Of a DNA stretch of 64,000 nucleotides, positions 1 to 10,717 are shown in pieces. The DNA comes from Leptodactylus fallax. Its lineage: Eukaryota > Chordata > Amphibia > Anura > Leptodactylidae. The stretch covers positions 930,001-994,000 of the forward strand of contig CAMRHE010000355.1 of NCBI GenBank assembly GCA_947044405.1. The letters run 5' to 3'. Numbering within the stretch: the stretch's first letter is position 1; the number at the start of each line of letters is the position of its first letter. The notes beneath the pieces were generated by a model that had not been told where the DNA came from, searched no databases, and saw only the letters and a list, made by a program, of their open reading frames with translations. The position numbers and the translations under genes were made by a program.

Positions 1-258
1 CACAAGCATGACTGCTGACCAATAAGTTATGGTATTATTGATTCATTATTGATTTTTATTAAGGATTAAGGATTATGTATTGGTTATCCCCAGAATTAGA
101 TGGACCACATTAGATCAATATTAAAAATCAATAATTGACAAATTGAAATAATTTCTAGAAAAGCTCCATCAGATGAAAACATTATAAACCATGATCAGAA
201 CAATATAAACAATCAGAAATCTGATATTACTTTATTGGATCACAATGGCAAACCATTG
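1..258. other. AT-rich stretch, nothing recognised
   Basis: AT-rich sequence at the window edge. I see no coding frame, terminal inverted repeat or RNA gene here. Confidence 0.5.
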
Positions 259-470
259 TTAGGCTAAGGCCCCACATAGCGAAGCGCAGCAAAGAAAACA
301 CTCCTATTATACCTATACAGAAAACACCAGCATATATATATATATATATTTTTTTAAATTGGAGCCTTTCTGCTGCAAATTTTTTCTCTGCAATGTGTGG
401 ATGGGATTAGCCAGCATCATCCCATCCTCTTTGCAGGTACTTTTTGCAACGTGGGGATTCAGCTTTAATA
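259..470. mobile_element. Palindromic MITE of the GGCTAAGGCCCCAC family
   Basis: It begins GGCTAAGGCCCCACATAGCG and ends near 470 with the inverted form (CAACGTGGGG then TCAGC). The interior mirrors itself around a short (TA)n run. The same ends recur near 4.2, 41.1, 56.2, 59.2, 60.9 and 62.1 kb. It has no coding capacity. hAT-like origin is a guess, because no clean target duplication was found. Confidence 0.6.
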
Positions 471-1169
471 TGTTTTTCACTTTTACTGGCTGTACATTTG
501 TTTAAAATGGCAGAAGAGAGGAAGGAGATGTTGCTGGATGGTGGCGTACAGTAAACTACGGTCCTCACCAAACTAGACGCATCAATTACTATATACCTTA
601 TGGTTAGGTAATGAACTTGAAATAAATAGATTAAAAATTTAGGTTTCATACATAAAGAATATTTCAGAATGATTATATGTCAGCTTACAGAGTTTTACAG
701 AAAATTGATATTAATGCCTAAAAATAATTCAACAATTCAAGAACTGACAAGTACCCACACATGTACTGTATCAATGGTAAACTTTGCTATATCTGTAACT
801 AAGGGATATTATTACATATAACTCCTCTAGGTTGTACAAATAAAGATCCTTGTGGATTGCAAACTCTGCCTATAGTCCACTCATCCACTCAGATTGTCCA
901 TTTCTGAGATATTTGAAGTTTTTGACATCAGCTGTCTCAAAAGTCCTTACTACATTCTCCTCCACAGAGCTGCATTCTCTACCTTACTGAGAATCATTGC
1001 TTTTACCATCCAAACACTTGGGAGAAGCTTGTTTGTATGGTAAAGTATTATTGTTACATGATAGTAGGAATAATAGACGTTGATTTATATATCACAACAA
1101 TGGAGTGCAAAAGGATATAGATCTGGTGTACAGAATCTTCATAGATTAATCTACTGAAATACCAGAAAG
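471..1169. other. Gap without a recognised feature
   Basis: AT-rich sequence with no supportable gene, repeat boundary or RNA on either strand. Confidence 0.4.
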
Positions 1170-1350
1170 AAGTTTGTATGTTCTCCCTGTGTTTGCATGG
1201 ATTTCCTCTAGGTACTCCAGTTTCCTCCCACGCTCCAAAGACATACTGGTAACGAATATAGATTGTGAGCCCTATATGGGACAGTGACTGTCAATGTCTG
1301 TAAAGCGCTGCGGAATATGATGGCACTATTTAAGTAAGCATAATAAATAA
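1170..1350 (+). mobile_element. L2/CR1-like LINE 3' tail fragment
   Basis: The text runs TTTGTATGTTCTCCC, then a TTTCCTCCCACGCTCC block, then GTAAAGCGCTGCGGAATATG, and ends in a short TAAGTAAGCATAATAAATAA tail. This matches an abundant vertebrate L2-type 3' end as I remember it. The inverted version is seen near 17.4-17.6 kb and its tail near 58.9 kb. Only the 3' end is present, with no reverse transcriptase frame. Confidence 0.6.
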
Positions 1351-1474
1351 ACCAGACACTCCAAGGAGAGATCAATGTACTTCTATATGTGCATATCTGC
1401 TGTTGACATATCCTAGGTCCATATTAACCTTAGGGAACAGATGTCATGTACATTTTTAGCTATGCAGATAATAT

Positions 1475-1763
1475 AAGGCTAGGTTCACACTAGCGCTCGG
1501 TGTCCACTCGGGGATTCCATTCCCCATTCCGTTTTAAAAATGCGGAGAGAAAAGTCCTGCAAGCAGGATTTCTCTCTCTGCATTTTTGCGCCCCTTTTGG
1601 GCAGAACACCGGTGGACCCCGGTTATATATATATGGTTATATATATGGTGTCCGCGGGTTTCCGAGGGTAACCGCTTTTTTAAGCGGATTAGGTTTCCGT
1701 TCAGGGGGTTCCCAAGTGGATCCCCTGAATGGAAACCTGAACGCTAGTGTGAATCTAGCGTAA
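1475..1763. mobile_element. MITE with AGGCTAGGTTCACACTAGCG ends
   Basis: The left end AGGCTAGGTTCACACTAGCG is mirrored on the right by CGCTAGTGTGAATCTAGCG. Inside are strong hairpins, for example AAAATGCGGAGAGA against TCTCTCTCTGCATTTT around a GCAAGC turn, and ACCGCTT against AAGCGGAT. A frame read across it (1500-1763) is a by-product of the palindrome, not a gene. Confidence 0.65.
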
Positions 1764-2010
1764 GTATGGTATTATAATAATTTGATATAGATTCTTACAT
1801 TGAATACATACAGTAGGTACTACTGTAATTTTATAACCTGAGGGATGCAACATGACCAAGCACTAAATGATCTCTTTTTCATATATATATATCAGCTGAT
1901 AGTATGCTATTTTTGCAGCTAATTGTGGACTGACAATCTAGCTACATTTGGAAATTTGCTATTCATATAATGTATACACAAATACACAAAAACAGTAAAA
2001 ATTGTCCACA

Positions 2011-2055
2011 ATAGATAGATAGATAGATAGATAGATAGACAGATGATAGATAGAT
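2011..2055. repeat. (GATA)n microsatellite
   Basis: Seven consecutive ATAG units, then a GACA interruption and two more degenerate units. Confidence 0.95.
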
Positions 2056-2264
2056 ATTGCTTCTGATAAAACTAACTCCTCACAACATGTACATTTATAT
2101 GTATATGTATATGTATATAAAGCTCATCACTTAATTCTACTGAACTCATATTTTCATAAATGTATCCATATCATAATACAAATATTATTGTAAATATGGA
2201 ATACATTGTTGATAAACAGAGATGATCAAAATTCAGTCTAGGCTCAAATGAATGGCTAGTCCTC

Positions 2265-2277
2265 ATATATATATATA

Positions 2278-2309
<32 letters not shown>
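2265..2309. repeat. (AT)n microsatellite
   Basis: An alternating AT run of about 45 bp with one TCT interruption. Confidence 0.95.
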
Positions 2310-2310
<1 letters not shown>

Positions 2311-2842
2311 CACCAAAACCCTACCAGTAAAAAACATGTCTTCAGGCTGAGCATATGATGTTGATTTATGGCTAGTTTTCTGTGCAAACTACAGTAATTT
2401 TGTGAAATGATAGGAGTATTGATTCTAGTAAGGGTCTCACTTTACAAAAGCTATCAAGCCAGAGGAACCAAATTGAGCTTTGAAGTGAATAATATATCCT
2501 TTCAGATTATTAATTCAGTATTACATGCATTGTACATTTACTGTAAAATCTACATCTATTGTTTTGTTCTCTGACTTCTGTAATTTTCTTATAGATCACA
2601 GTATGGCGTGAGCAACCATGCTTTGTCATGTCATGATCAGAGAAAATACAAAAAAAAATTAGTTATCAGATTTAGCAGAATAAAAAGAATAAATAAAGTA
2701 TAAAGTACAATTGAGTAAGTATAAAGTGTAAAGTACAATAGTAAAAAAAAAACTAATATATAATACAAAATGTAAACAAAAAAAATAGCGCTAGGGTAAA
2801 GCTAGATAGCTACTGAATATACCAACAAAATCTGGCATTGGA

Positions 2843-3615
2843 TAGACAACTAGAGATGAGCAAATTTTTAAAAAATTCGATTCGGCTGGTTCGCCAAATT
2901 TTCAGTAACGATTCGATCCAAATTAATTTGTGGCGAATCACGTTAAAAAACAGCTGTTTCCTGGCTGCAGAGAGCCTGTATAGTGGTGTAGAACACTGTG
3001 CCTTGCAGTAACACGCATAGGGAGTCTGCTGTGGTAGTGAAACCCCAATAATTTCAATTACACAGACGTGACCTATTACAAACCTGCAATCAACAGCAGT
3101 ATAATGGCAGTCAGTGCAGCAAGGTGTAGTAGTATTATTCCTATTACCCAGGCTGTTAACACCCCAAATGAACCCTGTTCTGCTTCAATACTCTGTATAA
3201 ATTCCTCCCTATCCTTTCTCTACACTTCTAATGCTCTTTCCCTGAAGTTCAATTGAGCAAAGTATCAGTTTTCAAGTCTTTTCTACCACTTTCCCTAGCG
3301 CCTGCTGACGTCTCTCCCTGCACTAAGTACGCTGGAAAATGCCTGAATCCATGGTGGCGGAGGGTATTTATAGGGCTGTGACATCACAGGGCTGGCTGGC
3401 TGCTGATTGGCTGCACGCATGGCATTGTGGGTGATCCCGTGTTCCCAGAGTTCCTTGCCCTATGTCCTAACATGTGCAGCAGCCATTTTAGGAAAAAATG
3501 TGATTCGTTACCACGAAGCGTGAGGAAATCCGGATTCAATGAGAATCGAATATTTCCTGAAATTCGGATCGAATTCCACTTTGTCAGCTTTGATTCGCTC
3601 ATCTCTATAGACAAA
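2843..3615. mobile_element. Non-autonomous hAT-like MITE with 8-bp target duplication
   Basis: Terminal inverted repeats TAGAGATGAGC (from 2851) and GCTCATCTCTA (to 3607) enclose 757 bp. The flanks TAGACAAC (2843-2850) and TAGACAAA (3608-3615) form an 8-bp duplication with one mismatch, as expected for hAT elements. Subterminal ATTCGATTCGG-type motifs occur at both ends. The small frames inside carry no recognisable domain. Confidence 0.7.
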
Positions 3616-4207
3616 ATGTAATTGCCTCCTAAATTTCATGTTGCTACTCATATTCCTGCTTAAAAAAAACCTGGAACCCCCAATTCATTTGTATGCGTGC
3701 CATTAAACACTATATGTAGGCAAAGTAGGTCTCTACTTTACCCAAGACACCTTGAACAGAAGATTGCCTTGTGTTAACTCAGAATTATCAATTAAGATAT
3801 TCATTGCATTTGTAAAGTCTTCGGATCCTTTCCATTTTTTTTTTCATTTTGTTTTGCTGAGGTCTTTGCACTAAAATAAAAAAAAAATATAAAGTTTCGC
3901 CCCATCAATTTGCACTGAAAGTTCCCAAGCGCACAATTGCCTCCATAATTCTTAAGTGGTAGAAGTTTGACACAACCAGGACTCATCATAAAGCTGACCA
4001 CCCGACCAAACTATGTAATCGGGGAAGAAGGGCCTTGGTAAGTGAGGTGACTAGGAACCCATTGGTCACTTTGTTGAGCTTCTCCAAAGATCCTGTGTGT
4101 AGATGGTAGAAACTTCCAGAAGGTCATCCATCATTGCAGCATTCCACCAATCTTGGCTTCATGGCCATTAAAAATGCTTCTCCTCCGTAAAAGATACATG
4201 AAATGAC

Positions 4208-4385
4208 TCTAAGGCTAAGGCCCCATGTTGCATAAATGCAGCTTGTTTTGTTGCAGATTTTTCTGCGGTTTTTTGAGCCAAAGCCAGGAGTGGATTGAGC
4301 AGAATGTAGAATTATAAGTGCATCCTATATATTTCACACTACTTTTGTCGCCATTCATGATTTTGGCTAAAAGCTGCATTTTCGC
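4208..4385. mobile_element. GGCTAAGGCCCCA-family MITE inside the Tc1 copy
   Basis: It begins AAGGCTAAGGCCCCATGTTG with the family's TTTTGAGCCAAAGCCAGG internal block and ends near GCTGCATTTTCGCA. It separates Tc1 sequence ending at the TAAAAGATACATGAAA block from Tc1 sequence resuming at AGCCCAAAATTGAAC. The right terminus is shorter than in full copies and the exact edges are uncertain. Confidence 0.55.
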
Positions 4386-4573
4386 AATGAAGCCCAAAAT
4401 TGAACATTTTAGACATAATTCTAAGTGTCATGTCTGGAGGAAGCAAAGCACTGTTTATCACCTAGTCAATAAAATGCCTACAGTGGCAGAATCATATTGT
4501 GCGGGTGTTTTTCAGCAGCTGGGACAGGGAGACTGGTCATGGTTGAGGAGCAAAATGGAGCAAAGTATATAAA

Positions 4574-5254
4574 TTTTCTGTAACGTCTCTACCTGTTCAG
4601 ATCTCTGTGCCACCCTCCGCTCACACACTGCGGCACAGGAGGCATGTTCAGTTTGATTCCTTGCTTAAGGTTCTTGTTGCTCAGTCTGAACTCTGTACTA
4701 GTGCTGCTACTATGTAATTGAATTTCAGCCACACCCATCTCCTGTACCTTGTTTCTTTTGGCTCCTCAATAGTTAATCTTAGCCTTGCCTGTGTGATTGA
4801 CAGCCTGTCTACCAATCAAGTCTGGGGCAGGTCCTGGACTTGCTATAAACAGGTCATCAGCTCTCACATGGTCGCTGGCTATTGAGATTCTGTCCTGTGA
4901 CTGTCCCTGCTAGCTCCTATTTCTGCTATTATTGTATTTCTGACTTCTGACCTTTGGCTCCCCTTTGACTACTCTCTTGAATTTCGTTTTGGTACTGCAT
5001 TGCTCGACTGTTACCGACCCCTTGGCTAGCTGACCTCCCTTTTGTTGTTGTTTTTCCTGTCTGCGTTCTGTGTTGTCACTTATATTAAGAAGTGACTGTT
5101 GACCAGTTGCTGGCTGTCGCCTAGGACAGATCGGGCAAGTTGCCAGGGACAGTGGGAGGTTCAGCTTAGGGTTCACTGTCTTGTTGTGCCCCTCCCCCCA
5201 GGGTTCTGCAGCAGCACTGGGGAATTGCTCAACTGGCAATTCCCTTACATTTTC
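4574..5254. mobile_element. Solo LTR (671 bp) with 5-bp target duplication
   Basis: The LTR runs 4579-5249, starting TGTAACG and ending CCCTTACA (TG...CA). Both sides carry TTTTC (4574-4578 and 5250-5254). Removing it joins two blocks of Tc1 transposase (GGAGCAAAGTATATAAATTT to TTAATGAAAACCTGAGC), which confirms the boundaries. A TATAAA-like promoter motif occurs near 4850 (GCTATAAACAGG). The sequence resembles gypsy-type LTRs common in frogs (recollection). No internal retroelement genes remain. Confidence 0.88.
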
Positions 5255-5451
5255 TTAATGAAAACCTGAGCAAGTGTGTTCTGTACCTCAGAAAGGGCCA
5301 AATGTTCATCTTCCAAGACAATGGCCCTAAGCACATAGCACAGGATTGCCTTTGGGACAACTCTGTAAATGTTCTTGAGTGGCCCAGTCAGAGCCTTGAC
5401 TTGAACCCAATCGAACATTGCTGGAGAGACCTGAACATGTCTGTCCACAGA

Positions 5452-6281
5452 CTGTCTCCATCCAAGCTGACAGCCTACCTCCCTGACTAGAGAGACGCTG
5501 ATGCCGCCATGCAATGACATCACATATTGGTCGCTGGTGGTGCATGCACCTAACCGGAAGTGTTTACCGGGTCAACTTGGGAGGCAGACTAATGTGGGTA
5601 GCGATATCTACCAGTTGGCTTTCCTGCAGCCACCCAACAGTAAGTCCTCAGGGCATCTATATGACCCCCACTTCTCCATGCCTTAAACTTTACAATGATG
5701 TAGATTTTGCTTTCCCGATCTGCTCCTTTGCTTTCCTTAAGCGCCTCCTACATTATGAACTAAATTTTTCTGATGTACCTCTGAACAATACTGATTTCCT
5801 CCTCTCCTTTTCTCTTGTCAGGACTGCCTCCACATACTGTTTGTTTGCCTAATGAATAATTTTCTTTAACATATATGAGTGTTGTATTGTCTGCGGCTCA
5901 TGTCATGATCTTATTATGTCCTGGTTGATTATTCTGTTTTCCTATAGATTTAATACTGGTGGCGGCTGGAAGACACAAATATGGTTGTGTGTTCCCTACA
6001 GCATTTTGATGGTCTACAAACTAGACGACTCTACATACTGTGCCTATAGTCTAGCAAGTTTATGTATTCTCGTTACCTCATGGTATTTTTTTTCTAATAT
6101 GTATGAATACTCCTATGTGTGATTTTTGTATGATCTTTTATGCTGCTAATAAACATAAACATTTGGGTTTGAAGACTATAAGGCGTGAGCTTCTTCTTTA
6201 CAAGTATACTTGGCATGGGACCCTACCTCTGTACCCATTACAGAGTGCCACTGACAGCCCTCTCTCCATCCAACCTGACAG
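5452..6281 (+). mobile_element. 786-bp insertion with ~22-bp target duplication, possibly Penelope-like
   Basis: The insert 5474-6259 is flanked by near-identical 22-bp Tc1 segments (5452-5473 and 6260-6281, two mismatches, core CTCCATCCAA). Such a long duplication suggests target-primed insertion (LINE or Penelope-like). Near its right end it has AATAAACATAAACATTTGGG and then AAGGCGTGAGCTTCTTCT, which I weakly associate with Penelope/Neptune 3' ends. The frames inside (5514-5852, 5916-6122) show no recognisable domain. Confidence 0.5.
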
Positions 6282-6411
6282 AGTTTGAGAGGATCTGCAG
6301 AGAAGAAAGGCAGAAAACTGCTAAATACGGGTGTGCAAACCTTGTGGCATCATACCCAAGCAAACTGGAGACTGTAATTCCTGCCAAAGATGTATCACCT
6401 ATGTACCAAGT

Positions 6412-6590
6412 GAGGTTGGGTTTAAACACTGTTTTGGTTGCTGACGAACTGAGTGGTTTTTAATTGCAGTAATGAGAATCTTATGTTACTGTACAGCTCA
6501 CCTGTATGCCAAAGGCCATTACTGTAAATGAAAAACCTCTGGAAATCGCGCACAGTTCTTTCACTAAAAAACGCTGTGTGAACCCAGCCT
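6412..6590. mobile_element. Short MITE with GGTTGGGTTTAAACACTG ends
   Basis: The left end GAGGTTGGGTTTAAACACTG is the imperfect inverse of the right end ACGCTGTGTGAACCCAGCCT. It interrupts the 3' part of the Tc1 copy between GCCAAAGATGTATCACC and GGGCCTGAATACTTAT. The target duplication is unclear. Confidence 0.55.
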
Positions 6591-7025
6591 AAAGGGCCTG
6601 AATACTTATAATGTCAATGCAATTTTTTAGTTTCTCATTTTCAATAAATTAGGAAAGATTTCTAACATTCTGCTTTCACTTTGTTAGTATGGCGTATTGA
6701 GTGCAAAATGGTGGTAGATTTTTTTTTTTTTTTATTTTAGCACAAGACCACAACATAAAAAAGTGTGAAAAGCTGAAAGGGTCTGAAGACTTTCCAAATG
6801 CACTGTATGAACATTGGTTTTCTAAACTGAGCAATTCATTTAATAATAAAGGTGGGGTAAAGACCAGAAGAAAGAATACATAACATAAACTAAATATAGA
6901 AATAACTACAATTGGAAAAACAATCAACGGCTGATAAAAATCTAGAAAAATCTTAAAATGTTATACAACAAATGTAAAAGATCCCACTTATCTCACCAAT
7001 TCCTTGCTGTTCCTAATATAATTCT

Positions 7026-7172
7026 TCCCAGGTCCCCTGCTGGTCTACACTTCCTGATCCCTCTTGACATACAGGCCGAGGCAGGTCACTGCTACAGCTA
7101 GTGATTGGCTGAGTGGTCATTTTTTGTATATCAAGAGGGACCAGCAAGTAAGGACTATCTGGGAATAGGAAC
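7026..7172. repeat. Imperfect palindromic repeat
   Basis: The left arm CCCTGCTGGTC...CCCTCTTGACATAC is mirrored by GTATATCAAGAGGGACCAGC. A sibling lies at 9481-9565. Probably a small MITE. Confidence 0.55.
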
Positions 7173-7193
7173 AATGTGGGACTGGTGAATATC

Positions 7194-7232
7194 CCATTGA
7201 GAAAGGTCTCAAGACTGAAACGTCTGGGATCC
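7194..7232 (+). ncRNA. Possible degenerate hammerhead-ribozyme-like motif
   Basis: TTGAGAAAGGTCTCAAGACT is followed by GAAACGTC. This resembles the CTGANGA / stem / GAAAC / GTC order of hammerhead cores found in Penelope-like and retrozyme repeats. The first core box is altered and the stem is only 4 bp (GTCT/AGAC), so activity is doubtful and chance resemblance is possible. Confidence 0.2.
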
Positions 7233-9480
7233 ACTGGATGGCATGGTTTACTACATATCATTTATATGCACTGTTATATTGCTGAAACCGCATTTGATGG
7301 GAGGGCCTCTAATATACTGTATATTTTCTAAATAATAACCTCTTTCTTTATATCCTGAATAGATTTCAGTTCCGTTTTATCAACCTCTATTATGTCACAG
7401 ACAACCCCTTTACATTGTACAGGTATATCATTTGCAAGTAGACTTCATATATCATTGTAGATTGTAAGCACATTATTGATTATATGATAATCTGTCACTA
7501 TGGGTATAATACATGATGACAATATGAAGTTATGTCTATTAAAAACATATGTTAGAATGTGTTAATAGAGCTTTAGGAGCAATACACTGCTATGTTCTTC
7601 ATCACTTAGCAGTTATCTAAATATTAGTTATTATATAGTGAATCAAATTCAATTCAGTTTTATGAATTTCTATTATGTACTAGACATACATTGTATATTA
7701 AGGATATTATACTGTATATTATGAATATTATGCAGTGTGGAAATTTAGTCTATAAAACATTAGTAACCAATGCATCTGCTAATAGAGACTTCACAGGTAT
7801 AATTCCTAGTCTTACTATCATCTGAGCAGCTACTGGCAGAAGCATGCAGAGGCCAATGCAAGTCATAATTCTTAGGAAGAATCAGATTCTTATTAAGGAA
7901 ACAAGAGGGAGACACAGAAGATGATACAGTATACTGTAACTGACAGATGGTTGATATGGACAAAATAAGAACAAGAATTTCACATTGAAAATCAACATTC
8001 ACAGTAGTTACCACAATATGTACCACATAAGAATACGTATCCATCATAACCATGACCATTACTTTTTGCATATACAGGCTTTGGCTATGTAAAAGACAGT
8101 GGGGGTAATTTATTATTTGCCCATTTTTAGCTTTGGGTCCCTTTTTTCTGAGTTGTTTTCCTATGTACCTAATTTACTATAAAAAAAAGATGCATGATAA
8201 ATCATGTGCAAATTCTCCTTAGGGACATCATGACTCTACTGATATCAAATATTTCAGGGGTTTTCACGATGCCCATATACTGGAGCACAGTCACCCCTTT
8301 TTTGGGCCTTTTAAAAAAATGTGCATGTGATAAATGTATGTTAAAACGTCACTACAGATAAACCACACCTACTTTTGGCAACAAAAAAGTGACAAGCCTT
8401 TGTGTTAAAACCTTAAAAATAGGCACAAACATCATAAATCTTGCACACACAATTTAAAACTGTACTGTAATAGGTACGGGACAGTATATCGCTAGGAGGC
8501 AGGGAGCAGCATAGATCACTATACTGCTAGGAGTCCCTCTCCCGGCATAAGGTGCAGGCTGGTAAATCTGGCTAACACATGGACCAAATTTCACAGCTGA
8601 AACTTGGTCACATGAGTGCACCCTTAGCTATAAATACCATGGTTGAGATAATATTAATCTAAGAAGTAGTAGCTACACATTTCTTCACACAGCGCAAAGA
8701 TTCAGAGCCCTGTCCTAGCCTTGTTCCCCCTGCTCCCAGTATACATGCACCATAACTGCCCCCTATTAAGTCTCATTCACAAAGTAGTATTCTGCTCAGT
8801 ATTTTGCATCAGTATTTGAAAGCAAAAACTCTAAAACTCAAAAGTGGTGAAACTCTCTCTATAATACATTGTCTGTATATTCTCTTCCTCATTTTAGCAT
8901 AAAAAAACTGATCATAATACTGAGCAAAATACTGCGAGTGAACATACTCATATGGTAATATAATGCAGTGGTATGAATTACTCTGCCTATTTCTGTTTGC
9001 TGTCATCTTGCAGATTGACAATTTAAAGTTACACAACACACATGTGAATAGAGCCTTGTACCTGAAGCTACCTCCATCCATTGCTAAGCAGCATACTATT
9101 CCTGTCCTTCATAAGGAATGCCTAGCAAGTGTGAAAATCCTCCCTGCCCACGTACAGCAGTAAACATTTTAGACATCTGCAATGCGTGTCATATGAGATA
9201 AGATTTTTATTGTGGTTTAGTGTGGACTAAGTGGTATATTCTGTATATGCAATTACATTTAATTTAGTGGACCTCATATAAGGGGTCTTTCTGCTTATGT
9301 TTAATTTTCTAAACTGCAGTGGAAAAATAAAACATGGTCTATGCATGTTTACTATGGGCAAGAAACCTACTTTGTGTTTTGAGATTTCATAAAGAGGTTG
9401 TTAAATTGGGAAAAAAAAATTGGCTCTGACTGATGCTTACTCTATTGATCCCCTGCTGCTCCAGTATTAATGGTTATTGA

Positions 9481-9565
9481 GTCCCTGCTGGTCTCTACTT
9501 CCTAATCCTGTCCTTGCATTTCCTGTATATCAAGATAAGACCAGGAGGCAGAGACCAGCAGGGAC
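9481..9565. repeat. Palindromic repeat, sibling of 7026-7172
   Basis: GTCCCTGCTGGTCTCTACTT on the left pairs with the inverse GAGACCAGCAGGGAC on the right. The loop holds TATATCAAGA, as in the copy near 7.1 kb. Confidence 0.65.
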
Positions 9566-10068
9566 CTGGTAAGCATCATAATGGGAGTAGAGAGGGATTT
9601 GTGAGGTCTTTTCTAACTAAATGGATTTTAGAAGTATCTGATTAAAGAGTATCAGTCGCTTTATGAGTTGCGATCATTACATTACTATTTACAGTGAAAC
9701 TTCTTTCAGAGACTACAATTGCATTAAAAAGAGGTGCTCTAAGTCCTAGTATATGATGAAAATAAAAAATCCATAACAGGTCTGAATAAGGGAGTGATCT
9801 CATAATGGTGAACTTTTGGAGAGGTTTCATTTTGTTATAATGGGCATATTGCATTAAATTATGTACTGTACTGTAAGTCTATTTATCTGTCTCTGAATGA
9901 GACTTAAAGACTGGAGCTTTAGTGAGTGTTTTGCAGTTCACGTGATAGACCAAGCCTATTAGCTGTCAGCATGTAAAGGAAATGGTTAAATGATCTTCTA
10001 TAAGAGACTGGACAGGAAAGAGTCTCTAATGAATATTCATATAGTTAGTTCACCAGAAGCCATTTGTA

Positions 10069-10415
10069 TTAAAGGGGTTATCTGAGTTATTATCACTGGT
10101 CAGCAGTTTTGAAAGGGCTCTGGGTCTTGAGCAAGTGCTGCTGCCTCTTCAATGTTTAACCCCATACTTACATCTCCATATTATTCATAACAGCTGTTCT
10201 GAGTATTATAGCATCCCATTCACTTGAACAATCACTATTAAAATTACGGCATTCTGAGTAATGCAGCTCCTGGTGCCTGAGGTAAACAATAAGGAGGCGC
10301 TGCAGCCCCTTTTATAGCAGTTGAGTCAACAAAACAGAGTTGCTTCCCCACCAGTCTAAAATTGTGTATCTTAAGGATAGGACATCAATTTTAATAACCA
10401 GAATAACCCCTTTCA
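10069..10415. mobile_element. TTAAAGGGGTT-type MITE
   Basis: The left end TTAAAGGGGTTATCTG and the right end AATAACCCCTTT are inverted repeats about 347 bp apart. The left edge starts at TTAA; the right edge is decayed to TTTCA. It belongs to the class seen at 27.7-28.7 and 55.1 kb. Confidence 0.6.
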
Positions 10416-10717
10416 CAGGTACACAGATGAGATTGAGGAGTATCATAGTCTCATTGTGGTGTAATAAACATATATTTATATGAAGGGCCACCTAAAAAAT
10501 TATATATATTTTTTTAAACTGTAATTTTTATTAAAGTTTTATAAAAGTTACAAAACAACACAGATGGAATAAATCGCAAAACAAAAACAGAGCAATAACA
10601 GCAAAATCATCATGAATAAGAGGACAACACAAGAATAAGAAAAACTCACAAGACAAAGAACGGAATGGAGGGGGGGAGCATAAGACAAGACAAAAGGATG
10701 GTGAGGGGTAGGAGAGA

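Larger units (their letters stand above)
1764..2842. other. AT-rich gap holding two microsatellites
   Basis: No gene or element boundary was recognised. A GATA tract (2011-2055) and an AT tract (2265-2309) lie inside. Confidence 0.4.
3960..6411 (+). pseudogene. Tc1-type DDE transposase pseudogene, in fragments
   Basis: The N-terminal helix-turn-helix part is read in 3960-4207 with stops. The central part (4386-4578) retains the block around CGTCATGTCTGGAGG as GTGTCATGTCTGGAGG. The catalytic C-terminal part is open in 5302-5490, with QDNGPKH carrying the second Asp and LNPIEH carrying the catalytic Glu. The spacing is 31 residues instead of the family's 34, so a small in-frame deletion is likely. 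The tail resumes at 6260 with a TGACAGAGTTTGAGAGGATC block. Established for the family: cut-and-paste transposition at TA. This copy cannot encode a working enzyme. Confidence 0.8.
3798..6807 (+). mobile_element. Old Tc1-like element broken by four nested insertions
   Basis: The left terminal repeat (TCATTGCATTTGTAAAGTCT, from 3801) is the mirror of the right one (GACTTTCCAAATGCACTG, ending 6805). TA dinucleotides sit at 3798 and 6806. Between them the Tc1 transposase sequence survives in plus-strand blocks: about 3960-4207, 4386-4578, 5255-5473, 6260-6411, plus the 3' end 6591-6805. The interruptions are a MITE (about 4208-4385), a solo LTR (4579-5249), a 786-bp insert (5474-6259) and a second MITE (about 6412-6590). 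The element is dead. Confidence 0.8.
6808..10068. other. Mostly featureless stretch with two related palindromes
   Basis: AT-rich sequence with scattered decayed repeats, including a possible MITE at about 8100-8460 that begins GGGGGTAATTTATTA. Supportable items are listed separately (7026-7172, 7194-7232, 9481-9565). Open frames of 60-100 codons here show no domain and no exon signals that I trust. Confidence 0.4.

Noticed and set aside
1500..1763. 87-codon frame at 1500
   Set aside because: Contained in a palindromic MITE with mirrored ends.
4910..5239. 109-codon minus-strand frame
   Set aside because: It lies wholly inside a solo LTR defined by TG...CA ends and TTTTC target repeats.
5302..5490. 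Open frame that could be taken for a small host gene
   Set aside because: Its QDNGPKH and LNPIEH words and its place between matching Tc1 ends show that it is a transposase fragment.
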